A DNA stretch of 64,000 nucleotides, from NCBI RefSeq assembly GCF_028607085.1, contig NZ_CP117411.1, positions 434,001-498,000 on the forward strand. Direction: 5' to 3'. Positions 53,858-64,000 of this stretch are shown piece by piece (position 1 is the first letter of the stretch; each line of letters opens with the position of its first letter). The notes under the pieces are model-generated. The model saw nothing but the letters and a program-made list of their open reading frames with translations, was not told the origin of the DNA and searched no databases. A program made the translations under genes and the position numbers. The DNA is from Sphingomonas naphthae (GTDB lineage Bacteria > Pseudomonadota > Alphaproteobacteria > Sphingomonadales > Sphingomonadaceae).

Positions 53858-54633
53858 AAGCCGCGCTGATCCTCCTCGGCCTGATCGTGGCGGCCGCCCT
53901 GCTCGGGCCGCTGGTCGTGCCCTTCGCCTACGATTCGATCGACTGGGATGCGATCCGCGCCGGCCCGCTGACCCACGGCCACCTGCTCGGCACCGATTTC
54001 GTCGGGCGCGACCTGCTCGCCCGCGCGATGGTCGGCACGCGCATCACCTTGGCCGTGGCGCTGGCCGCCGCGCTGGTGGCGCTCGTCATCGGCGTGGCGT
54101 GGGGCGCGGTGGCGGGCTGGATCGGCGGGCGGGTGGACGAGGCGATGATGCGGGTGGTGGACGCGGCCTATGCGCTGCCCTTCATGTTCGTCGTGATCCT
54201 GCTGATGGTGGTGTTCGGGCGATCGATCCTGCTCGTGTTCCTCGGCATCGGCGCGGTCGAGTGGCTGACGATGGCGCGGATCGTGCGCGGGCAGGTGATG
54301 GGGCTGAAGCAGCGCCCGTTCGTGCTGGCCGCCGAAGCCGCCGGCGCGCCCCCGGCGACGATCGTGGCGCGCCACATCCTCCCCAACCTCGCCGGCATCG
54401 CGCTGGCCTATCTGCTGCTGACAGTGCCGCAGGTGGTGATGATCGAGAGTTTCCTCTCCTTCCTCGGCCTCGGCGTGCAGGAGCCGCTGACGTCGCTGGG
54501 CATCCTCGTGAAGGATGGAGCGGACGATATGGACGTGGCGGTGGCGCCCTTGCTGGTGCCGGGCGGCATCCTCATCGCGATCCTGCTCTGCCTGACGATC
54601 GCGGGCGAGCGGCTGCGGGACCGGCTGGCGTGA
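53854..54633 (+). CDS. Peptide-type ABC importer permease (DppC/OppC family)
   Basis: The 259-residue protein is the second permease. It has the opening helix LILLGLIVAAALLGPLVVPF, the DppC-type motif HLLGTDFVGRDLLARAMVGT, and the EAA loop PFVLAAEAAGAPPATIVARH. The ending has ESFLSFLGLGVQEPLTSLG, typical of OppC. It overlaps the OppB-like gene by four bases at the start and the ATPase gene by four bases at the end (GTGA), so all three are translated in series. It is slightly shorter than average at the N-terminus but has all domains. Confidence 0.94.
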   Translation: MKAALILLGLIVAAALLGPLVVPFAYDSIDWDAIRAGPLTHGHLLGTDFVGRDLLARAMVGTRITLAVALAAALVALVIGVAWGAVAGWIGGRVDEAMMRVVDAAYALPFMFVVILLMVVFGRSILLVFLGIGAVEWLTMARIVRGQVMGLKQRPFVLAAEAAGAPPATIVARHILPNLAGIALAYLLLTVPQVVMIESFLSFLGLGVQEPLTSLGILVKDGADDMDVAVAPLLVPGGILIAILLCLTIAGERLRDRLA

Positions 54634-56192
54634 CGGTCTATGCGGTCGAGGGGCTCGGCGTGGCGGCCGGCGGGCGTGGCATCGTCGAGGGCGTGTCCTT
54701 CACGATCGGGCGCGGCGAGTGCGTCGCGCTGGCGGGCGCCTCGGGATCGGGCAAGAGCCAGACATGCCTCGCCCCCTTCGGCCTCTCCCCTTTGGTCGCC
54801 ACCGGATCGGCGCGGCTGGCGGGCGCGGAGTTGATCGGCCGGCCGGAGCGCGAACTGCGCCGGCTGCGTGGCGCGAACGTCGGCTTCATCTTCCAGCAAC
54901 CGCTGACCGCGCTCACCCCGCACCTGACCGTCGGCCGCCAGCTTTCCGGCGCCTGGGTGCGGGCGGGGGCGGCCGCGCCGTCGCGGGGCGAGATGGTCGC
55001 CGCGCTGGAGCGGGTCGGGATCGATCGCGCCGCCGAGCGTCTCGACCAATATCCCCATCGGCTGTCGGGCGGGCAGCGCCAGCGGGTGATGATCGCCATG
55101 GCCATCGCCGCGCGGCCGAAGCTGCTGGTGGCGGACGAACCGACCACCGCGCTCGATGCCGCGATCCGCGCCGATATCCTGTCCCTGATCGATCGGCTGC
55201 GCGCCGAGGAGGGGCTGGGCGTACTCCTCGTCAGCCACGATCTGCCCGCGATCGCCGCCCACGCCGATCGCGTGCTGGTGATGAACGAGGGGCGGGTGGT
55301 GGAGCAGGGGGCGTCGTCCGCGATCCTCGCCGCGCCCGCCGATCCCTACACGCGGGCGCTGATCGCGGCGGTGCCGGCGCTGGATGGCCCGGCGCCCGAT
55401 CTGCCGGCGGTCGGCGCGCCCCTGCTTGTGGCCGAGGGGATCGGCGTGGCCTTCGCCCGGCCCGGCTGGCGGCGCGGTACGGTCGCGGCGGTGGCGGAGG
55501 CCGGGCTGACGGTCGCAGGCGGCGAGGGTCTGGCGATCGTCGGCGGATCGGGATCGGGCAAGTCGACCCTCGCCCGCGCCATCGCCCGGCTCGGCCCCTG
55601 CGATGTCGGCACGGTGGCGTGGGAGGGCGCGGTATGGCCGCCGCGCGGGCGCTTCCCGCGCGATGCCCGCCGGCTGATCCAACCGGTGTTTCAGGACCCC
55701 GTCGCCAGCCTCGATCCGCAGTGGACGGTGGCCGATATCGTCGCCGAACCGCTCCGCCACCTCGCCCCCGGCACCGATCCCGCGCCGAAGGTGGCGGCGA
55801 TGCTGGCGGAGGTGGGGCTCGACCCCGATTTCGCCGCGCGCCGCCCCGCGACACTGTCGGGCGGGCAGGCGCAGCGGGTCGCCATCGCCCGCGCGCTGGT
55901 GGTCGAGCCCCGGCTGCTGCTGCTCGACGAGGCGACCTCGGCGCTCGATGTGCTGGTCGGCGGGCGCATCCTTGCCCTGCTGGCGCGCTTGCAGCGCGAG
56001 CGAGGGCTGGCCCTGCTCGTCATCACCCACGATCTCGGCGTGGCGCGGGCGCTCTGTCACCGGACGGCGGTGATCGAGGCTGGGCGGATCGTGGAGGAAG
56101 GGCCGACCGACGCGCTGATCGCGGCGCCACGGCACCCGGCGACCCGCCGGCTCGTTGAGGCGGGAATCGCTTCCCATAAGGTTTCCGCATGA
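54630..56192 (+). CDS. ABC importer ATPase with two fused nucleotide-binding domains (DppD-DppF type)
   Basis: The 520-residue protein joins both ATPase halves of a peptide importer. Domain 1 (about residues 1-255) has Walker A GASGSGKSQT, signature LSGGQRQR and Walker B LLVADEPTTALD. Domain 2 (about 265-515) has GGSGSGKST, LSGGQAQR and LLLLDEATSALD. The GTG at 54630 overlaps the OppC stop. Most systems use separate DppD and DppF proteins, though fused forms (YejF, GsiA) exist. The photolyase start overlaps its stop. It has no adjacent binding protein, so the substrate-recognition partner must be encoded elsewhere. Confidence 0.94.
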   Translation: MTVYAVEGLGVAAGGRGIVEGVSFTIGRGECVALAGASGSGKSQTCLAPFGLSPLVATGSARLAGAELIGRPERELRRLRGANVGFIFQQPLTALTPHLTVGRQLSGAWVRAGAAAPSRGEMVAALERVGIDRAAERLDQYPHRLSGGQRQRVMIAMAIAARPKLLVADEPTTALDAAIRADILSLIDRLRAEEGLGVLLVSHDLPAIAAHADRVLVMNEGRVVEQGASSAILAAPADPYTRALIAAVPALDGPAPDLPAVGAPLLVAEGIGVAFARPGWRRGTVAAVAEAGLTVAGGEGLAIVGGSGSGKSTLARAIARLGPCDVGTVAWEGAVWPPRGRFPRDARRLIQPVFQDPVASLDPQWTVADIVAEPLRHLAPGTDPAPKVAAMLAEVGLDPDFAARRPATLSGGQAQRVAIARALVVEPRLLLLDEATSALDVLVGGRILALLARLQRERGLALLVITHDLGVARALCHRTAVIEAGRIVEEGPTDALIAAPRHPATRRLVEAGIASHKVSA

Positions 56193-57559
56193 CCGACCCG
56201 CGCCTTCTCTGGTTCCGCCAGGACCTTCGCCTCGCCGATCAGGCCGCCGTTGCGGCCGCCGCCTCGGCGGGGCCGGTCGCGGCGGTCTATGTGCTGGACG
56301 ATAAAGTCGCGGGCGATTGGGCGATCGGCGGCGCGCAACGCTGGTGGCTGCACCATAGCCTCGCGGCACTCGCCAAGGCGCTCGACAAACATGGGGTGCC
56401 GCTGATCCTGCGCCGGGGCGATGCCGTCGCCGAGGTGGCGAAGGTGGCCAGGGAGGTCGGCGCGGTCGAGGTCCATGCGCTCCACCATTACGAACCCTGG
56501 TGGCAGGCGGCCGAGGAAGCGCTGGCCGAGAAGGTCTTTCTCGTGCTGCATCAGGGCACCCGCCTGATCCCGCCCGATCAGGTGCGGACGGGCACCGGCG
56601 GCCGCTACCGCATGTTCACCGCCTTCTGGCGCGCGCTACGCCAGCAGATGCCGCCCGAGGCGCCTCGGCGGGCGCCGACGAAGATCGCGGGGGTCTCCAA
56701 GCCTGTCGCCAGCGACCGGCTGGCGGACTGGGATCTGCTGCCGACCATGCCCGATTGGTCGAAGGGCTTCGACGTGTGGACGCCCGGCGAGGCGGGCGCG
56801 AAACGGCGGCTCGATCGCTTCGTCGATCATGTCGAGGACTATGACGAGGCGCGCAACCTGCCCTCGATCGAGGGCACCTCGCGCTTCTCGCCCCACCTCC
56901 ATTTCGGCGAGCTGTCGCCCGCGCAGGTGTGGCACCGGCTCGACGGCAAGGCGGGCGCCGAACCCTTCCTGCGCGAACTGGCGTGGCGCGACTTCACCGG
57001 TAACGTCATCGATATCCTGCCCGATTACGGCAAACGCAACGGGCGGGACGCCTATGGCGGTTTCCCGTGGCGGCGTGGGCAGACTGCCGATCGCGACTTC
57101 GCGGCGTGGACCAGGGGGCGGACGGGCTATCCGATCGTCGATGCCGGGATGCGCCAATTGTGGGCGACCGGCTGGATGCACAACCGGGTCCGCATGATCG
57201 CCGCTTCCTTCCTCATCAAGCATCTCCTGCTCGACTGGCGGCGCGGCGAACGCTGGTATTGGGATACGCTGGTGGATGCCGATTACGGGAACAATGCGGT
57301 CAACTGGCAGTGGGTCGCGGGGACGGGGATCGATTCCAATCCGTTCGGCCGGATCATGGCGCCGCTGTCGCAATCGGCGAAGTTCGATGCGGGCGGCTAT
57401 ATCCGGGCGTGGGTGCCGGAGCTGGCCGGGTTGAGCGACGGGGTGATCCACGATCCGCATGGGGCGGGGTGCGCGCCGAAGGAGTATCCGGCGCCATTGA
57501 TCGGCCATGTCGAGGGCCGGGCGCGGGCGCTGGCGGCGAACGCGAAGATGCGCGGCTGA
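56189..57559 (+). CDS. phrB: Class I deoxyribodipyrimidine photolyase
   Basis: It repairs cyclobutane pyrimidine dimers using blue light, with FAD and an antenna cofactor. The 456-residue protein starts DPRLLWFRQDLRLADQAAVA (photolyase alpha/beta domain) and has the helical FAD domain with ELAWRDFTGNVIDILPDYGK-like sequence. The FAD/DNA-binding region reads WMHNRVRMIAASFLIKHLLL, then DADYGNNAVNWQWVAGTG. The tryptophans of the electron-transfer chain appear present in this region. The ATG overlaps the ABC ATPase stop (ATGA), an unusual partner, since the two functions have no obvious link. A repeat cluster follows. Confidence 0.95.
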   Translation: MTDPRLLWFRQDLRLADQAAVAAAASAGPVAAVYVLDDKVAGDWAIGGAQRWWLHHSLAALAKALDKHGVPLILRRGDAVAEVAKVAREVGAVEVHALHHYEPWWQAAEEALAEKVFLVLHQGTRLIPPDQVRTGTGGRYRMFTAFWRALRQQMPPEAPRRAPTKIAGVSKPVASDRLADWDLLPTMPDWSKGFDVWTPGEAGAKRRLDRFVDHVEDYDEARNLPSIEGTSRFSPHLHFGELSPAQVWHRLDGKAGAEPFLRELAWRDFTGNVIDILPDYGKRNGRDAYGGFPWRRGQTADRDFAAWTRGRTGYPIVDAGMRQLWATGWMHNRVRMIAASFLIKHLLLDWRRGERWYWDTLVDADYGNNAVNWQWVAGTGIDSNPFGRIMAPLSQSAKFDAGGYIRAWVPELAGLSDGVIHDPHGAGCAPKEYPAPLIGHVEGRARALAANAKMRG

Positions 57560-57560
57560 A

Positions 57561-57683
57561 GTTCCTCCCCTGCAAGGGGAGGGGGACCACCCGCAGGGTG
57601 AATGGAGGGGTATCGCGCCCTCGATGGCGTGACACCCCTCCGTCAGCCCTTACGGGCCGCCACCTCCCCTTACAGGGGAGGAT
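57561..57683. repeat. BIME-like cluster of CCTCCCC palindromes after phrB
   Basis: CCTCCCCTGCAAGGGGAGG (57564-57582) and CCTCCCCTTACAGGGGAGG (57663-57681) are two palindromes in the same family as 28420-28561. They are linked by inverted GGAGGGGT and ACCCCTCC arms. Confidence 0.8.
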
Positions 57684-57722
57684 CGATTGGGATATCATCC
57701 GCCCAAACAAAGGAGGGACATC

Positions 57723-58153
57723 ATGGCAGCCTGGAGCAACGCACCCCGTTCGCACATCGTCATCTCGATCATCCTGATCCTGTGGGGGCTCGCGGGGTTG
57801 GCGTCCTTCGTCAACGAGATGCTGATGACGCCCGAGCGGCTGGCCGCTTTGCCGATCGCCCAGCAGGAGATGTGGACGTCGATGCCGGGCTGGCTGTGGT
57901 ATGTGTTCGCGCTGGCGGTGGCGTCGGGCTTCGGCGGGGCGGTGGCGCTGCTGCTGCGGCGGCGGAGCGCGCTGCCGCTGTTCGTGCTGTCGCTCGCCGC
58001 GATCGTCGTGCAATTCGGCTATACGCTGTTCGTGATGGACGCGATCGGCAAGATGGGGCTGGTCGAGGCGGCGGCCTTCCCGGCGGTGATCTTCCTGATC
58101 GGCGTGTTCCAGGTCTATTATGCCCGCGCGGCCGCGAAGAAGGGGCTGCTCCG

Positions 58154-58157
<4 letters not shown>
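57723..58157 (+). CDS. Four-helix membrane protein of unknown function
   Basis: The 144-residue product has four hydrophobic segments: SHIVISIILILWGLAGLASF, WLWYVFALAVASGFGGAVAL, ALPLFVLSLAAIVVQFGYTL and AAFPAVIFLIGVFQVYYA. The loop between the first two carries MLMTPERLAALPIAQQEMW, found in small sphingomonad membrane proteins of unknown role. The ATG follows AAAGGAGGGACATC, a strong ribosome site. The stop overlaps the next gene's CTG start by two bases, so a glycerophosphodiesterase is made with it. Confidence 0.82.
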
Positions 58158-61352
<3,195 letters not shown>

Positions 61353-61470
61353 CCCTGTCCTTCGCCTCCCCAGCGGTGCAGGGAAGGATTTACACCCGCC
61401 GCTTTCGGGTTAGGGTCTCGGCCATCACGCCGCGCCCGTTCCGGCGCCCTATATTCGGAGTTCCTCGCCC

Positions 61471-63054
61471 ATGGCGACCCTTCCCGCCGCCGGCCCAGAG
61501 CGGACGCTTCTCGGCCATCCGCGCGGCCTGTTCGTGCTGTTCTTCACCGAAATGTGGGAGCGTTTTTCCTTCTACGGGATGCGCGGCCTGCTGGTGCTGT
61601 ACCTCACCAAGCATTTCCTGTTCGACAAGAGCCACGCCAGCCTCGTCTACGGCGCCTATCTGTCGCTGGTGTATATCACCCCGGTCATCGGCGGGTGGCT
61701 GGCGGATCGCTATCTCGGCGGGCGCAAGGCGGTGCTGTTCGGCGGCATCGTCATCGCCATCGGCCACTTTCTGCTCGCGTTCGAGGGGCCGGGGGGCAAT
61801 GCCGATCCCTTCTATGTCCAGTTCTTCTTCCTCGGCCTCGCCTTCGTCATCACCGGCACGGGCTTCCTGAAGGCCAATATCTCGGCGATCGTCGGCCAGC
61901 TGTATGCGCGCAACGATATCCGCCGCGATCCGGCCTACACCATCTTCTACATGGGGATTAACGTCGGCGCCTTCTCGGGCGCGATCCTGTGCGGCCTGCT
62001 GGGCGAGCTGGTCGGCTGGGCGTGGGGCTTCGGCGCGGCCGGTGTCGGCATGTTGGCCGGCCTGATCGTGTTCGTCACCTTCAAGGCCGAATTGCTCGGC
62101 CGCGCCGAACCGCCCCGCCCCGAACATCTGCGCGGCAAGGTCGCGGGGCTCAGCCGCGAGGCGTGGATCTACCTCGGCGCGATCGTCGGCGTGATCGCCT
62201 GCTGGCAGCTGATCCAGAATACCGCGCTGGTCGGCACATTGCTGGGCGTGTTCGGCGCCTTGCTGGTGGGCTATATCCTGTGGACCGCCGTGCGCCACCT
62301 GCCCCCGGTCGAGCGCGACCGCATCTTCGCGGCGATGGCGCTGATCGTGGGATCGATCCTGTTCTGGGCCTTGTTCGAGCAGGCCGGTTCCTCGCTCAAC
62401 CTGTTCACCGACGAGCGGGTCGATCGTACCTTCCTCGGCCTTCAGGTGCCGGCTTCGGTGTTCCAGTCGATCAACAGCTTCTGGATCATCACCATGGCGC
62501 CCGTGCTCGCCTGGGCGTGGACGGCGCTGGCGCGGCGCGGGTGGGAGCCTTCGGCGCCGGCCAAGTTCGGCCTCGCGCTGATCCAGGTCGGCGTCGGCTT
62601 CCTCGTCCTCGTCGCGGGCGCGCTGGCGGCGGGCGACGGGCTGACGCCGGCGATCTTCATCTTCCTGCTCTATTTCTTCCATTCGACCGGCGAACTGTGC
62701 CTGTCGCCGGTCGGCCTTTCCGCCATGACCAAGATGGCGCTGCCGCAGATGGCGGGCCTGCTGATGGGCACCTGGTTCTTCGCGACCGCGACCGGCAATT
62801 TCGCCGCCGGGCTCATCGCTTCGGCGACCGGCGCGGAGGGCGCGGGCGCGGCGCAGATCACCGACGTCTATACCCGCGTCAGCCTCGTCGCGATCGGCTT
62901 CGGCGTGTTCATGCTGGTCATCGCCAAGCCCTTCGGCAAGCTGATGCACCTGTCCACATTGGGGCAGGACGATCACCGGCTGGCAGGGCAGGACGTGATC
63001 GGCGAGCCGGAGGCGGCCGGCACGCGGCTGGAGAATGAACTCAAGCCGCAGTGA
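61471..63054 (+). CDS. POT (proton-dependent oligopeptide) transporter
   Basis: It imports di- and tripeptides with protons. The 527-residue protein has about fourteen membrane segments and the PTR2 signatures. [20 protein letters not shown] is at the N-terminus (ExxERFxYYG-like motif), [20 protein letters not shown] follows, and [20 protein letters not shown] lies near the middle. The salt-bridge residues of the C-terminal half include [17 protein letters not shown]. The upstream 118 bases hold no gene. It is a second peptide-import system besides the ABC importer at 52.9-56.2 kb. Confidence 0.93.
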   Translation: MATLPAAGPERTLLGHPRGLFVLFFTEMWERFSFYGMRGLLVLYLTKHFLFDKSHASLVYGAYLSLVYITPVIGGWLADRYLGGRKAVLFGGIVIAIGHFLLAFEGPGGNADPFYVQFFFLGLAFVITGTGFLKANISAIVGQLYARNDIRRDPAYTIFYMGINVGAFSGAILCGLLGELVGWAWGFGAAGVGMLAGLIVFVTFKAELLGRAEPPRPEHLRGKVAGLSREAWIYLGAIVGVIACWQLIQNTALVGTLLGVFGALLVGYILWTAVRHLPPVERDRIFAAMALIVGSILFWALFEQAGSSLNLFTDERVDRTFLGLQVPASVFQSINSFWIITMAPVLAWAWTALARRGWEPSAPAKFGLALIQVGVGFLVLVAGALAAGDGLTPAIFIFLLYFFHSTGELCLSPVGLSAMTKMALPQMAGLLMGTWFFATATGNFAAGLIASATGAEGAGAAQITDVYTRVSLVAIGFGVFMLVIAKPFGKLMHLSTLGQDDHRLAGQDVIGEPEAAGTRLENELKPQ

Positions 63055-63124
63055 TGGCCGCAATGATTGCTTGGGGTGGCGCGGCCCGCGTATAGGCCGC
63101 GCCTCACCAGCCGGAGAGGGCAGC

Positions 63125-64000
63125 ATGGGCCGCAAATATTTCGGGACCGACGGGATTCGCGGGCGGACCAACACCGCGCCGATGACGGCCGAGATCGCGA
63201 TGCGCGTGGGGCAGGCGGCGGGCACCCGCTTCCTGCGCGGCCGCCACCGCCATCGCGTGGTGATCGGCAAGGATACCCGCCTGTCGGGCTATATGATGGA
63301 ATCGGCGCTGGTCGCGGGCTTCACCAGCGTCGGCATGGATGTCGTGCTGGTCGGGCCGATGCCGACCCCGGCGGTGGCGATGCTGGCGCGGTCGATGCGC
63401 GCCGACCTCGGCGTGATGATCTCGGCCAGCCACAATCCGTTCGTGGACAATGGCATCAAGCTGTTCGGGCCGGACGGCTACAAGCTGTCCGACGCCGACG
63501 AGATCGAGATCGAGGCGATGCTGGAGCGCGCGCCCCCACTGGCCGCCCCGCACGAGATCGGCCGCGCCCGCCGGGTGGACGACGCGCAGGGCCGTTATAT
63601 CCACGCCGCAAAGGCGAGCTTCCCCGAACATCTGCGGCTCGACGGGCTGCGGCTGGTGATCGATTGCGCCAATGGCGCCGCCTACAAGGTCGCGCCCGAG
63701 GCCCTGTGGGAATTGGGCGCGGAGGTGATCGCGCTCGGCGTCAGCCCCAACGGCATCAACATCAACGATCATTGCGGCTCGACCGACCCGACCGCCTTGC
63801 AGGCCAAGGTGATCGAGACCCGCGCCGATCTCGGCATCGCGCTCGATGGCGATGCCGATCGGCTGATCGTGGTGGATGAAAAGGGCCAGATCGTCGACGG
63901 TGACCAGCTGATGGCGCTGATCGGCCTCGCCCAGCATCGCGCGGGGCTGCTGAAAGGCGGCGGCGTGGTGGCCACGGTAATGTCGAACCTCGGGCTGGAA
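63125..64000 (+). CDS. glmM: Phosphoglucosamine mutase, N-terminal part (3' end outside window)
   Basis: GlmM interconverts glucosamine 6-phosphate and glucosamine 1-phosphate for UDP-GlcNAc and peptidoglycan synthesis. The visible 292 residues start [16 protein letters not shown], have the active-site phosphoserine Ser102 in ISASHNPF, and the Mg2+ loop ALDGDADR near residue 245, as in the alpha-D-phosphohexomutase family. The window edge cuts the frame in the sugar-binding domain; no stop is reached. GGAGAGGGCAGC precedes the start. The residue number of the serine equals that in E. coli GlmM, so numbering and start are credible. Confidence 0.97.
   Translation, partial: MGRKYFGTDGIRGRTNTAPMTAEIAMRVGQAAGTRFLRGRHRHRVVIGKDTRLSGYMMESALVAGFTSVGMDVVLVGPMPTPAVAMLARSMRADLGVMISASHNPFVDNGIKLFGPDGYKLSDADEIEIEAMLERAPPLAAPHEIGRARRVDDAQGRYIHAAKASFPEHLRLDGLRLVIDCANGAAYKVAPEALWELGAEVIALGVSPNGININDHCGSTDPTALQAKVIETRADLGIALDGDADRLIVVDEKGQIVDGDQLMALIGLAQHRAGLLKGGGVVATVMSNLGLE

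Noticed and set aside
61390-63270. 626-residue minus-strand frame opposite the POT transporter
   Set aside because: An antisense shadow of a transporter with certain membrane segments.

Overview
This is a high-GC chromosomal segment that I read as coming from a sphingomonad (Sphingomonadaceae, Alphaproteobacteria). The case rests on gene content and layout: a PNPase with a long arginine-rich tail, the mdh - lipoprotein - sucD - sucA - sucB - lpdA run, TonB-dependent uptake genes, a class I PHA synthase with an alanine/lysine-rich phasin, and many paired palindromic repeats (REP/BIME-like) between genes. I see no rRNA, tRNA, CRISPR array, insertion sequence, integrase or phage gene. The assignment is by pattern recognition, not by a search.

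Layout. 1-4.3 kb: the end of truB, then rpsO, pnp and a DUF899 thioredoxin-like protein. 4.3-11 kb: gamma-glutamyltransferase and a TetR repressor facing an EmrA-EmrB-NodT tripartite efflux operon, with two perfect palindromes in the divergent promoter. 11-13 kb: an ECF sigma factor and its anti-sigma factor downstream of an exported peroxiredoxin. 13.3-17.8 kb: a lipoprotein with a Thr-Pro linker and a TonB-dependent receptor. 18-26.5 kb (minus strand): TCA-cycle genes mdh, a small lipoprotein, sucD, sucA, sucB, a GIY-YIG protein and lpdA. 26.6-38.9 kb: mixed housekeeping and envelope genes (DUF1697, gmk, a TonB-like protein, Na+/H+ antiporter, CopC-like protein, S10 peptidase, mtgA, LOG protein, extensin-like lipoprotein, two small membrane proteins, an AlaC-type aminotransferase). 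39-41.9 kb: phaC and a phasin with an AT-hook. 42-52.6 kb: MFS transporter, DUF1993, clpS, tamA-tamB, a lower-GC small membrane protein and a Bcr/CflA-type MFS transporter. 52.7-57.6 kb: a peptide-type ABC importer without a binding protein, translationally coupled to a photolyase. 57.7-64 kb: membrane protein plus Tat-exported glycerophosphodiesterase, ligA, a POT peptide transporter and the start of glmM.

How it fits together. Much of the window serves the envelope (tamAB, mtgA, glmM, efflux, TonB uptake), central carbon flow (the 2-oxoglutarate to malate section of the TCA cycle), carbon storage (phaC and phasin) and RNA or protein turnover (pnp, clpS). Many neighbouring genes overlap by one to four bases at stop and start codons, which indicates tight operons.

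The points I think most deserve a second look are: a structured leader with interleaved inverted repeats before the ABC-photolyase operon; a REP-type palindrome inside the truB reading frame; the GIY-YIG gene bracketed by palindromes inside the TCA cluster; the twin TetR operators; the CopC-like protein lacking its expected copper histidines; and the AT-hook phasin with TGC-N3-GCA sites upstream. None of these is proven here to be a new system.
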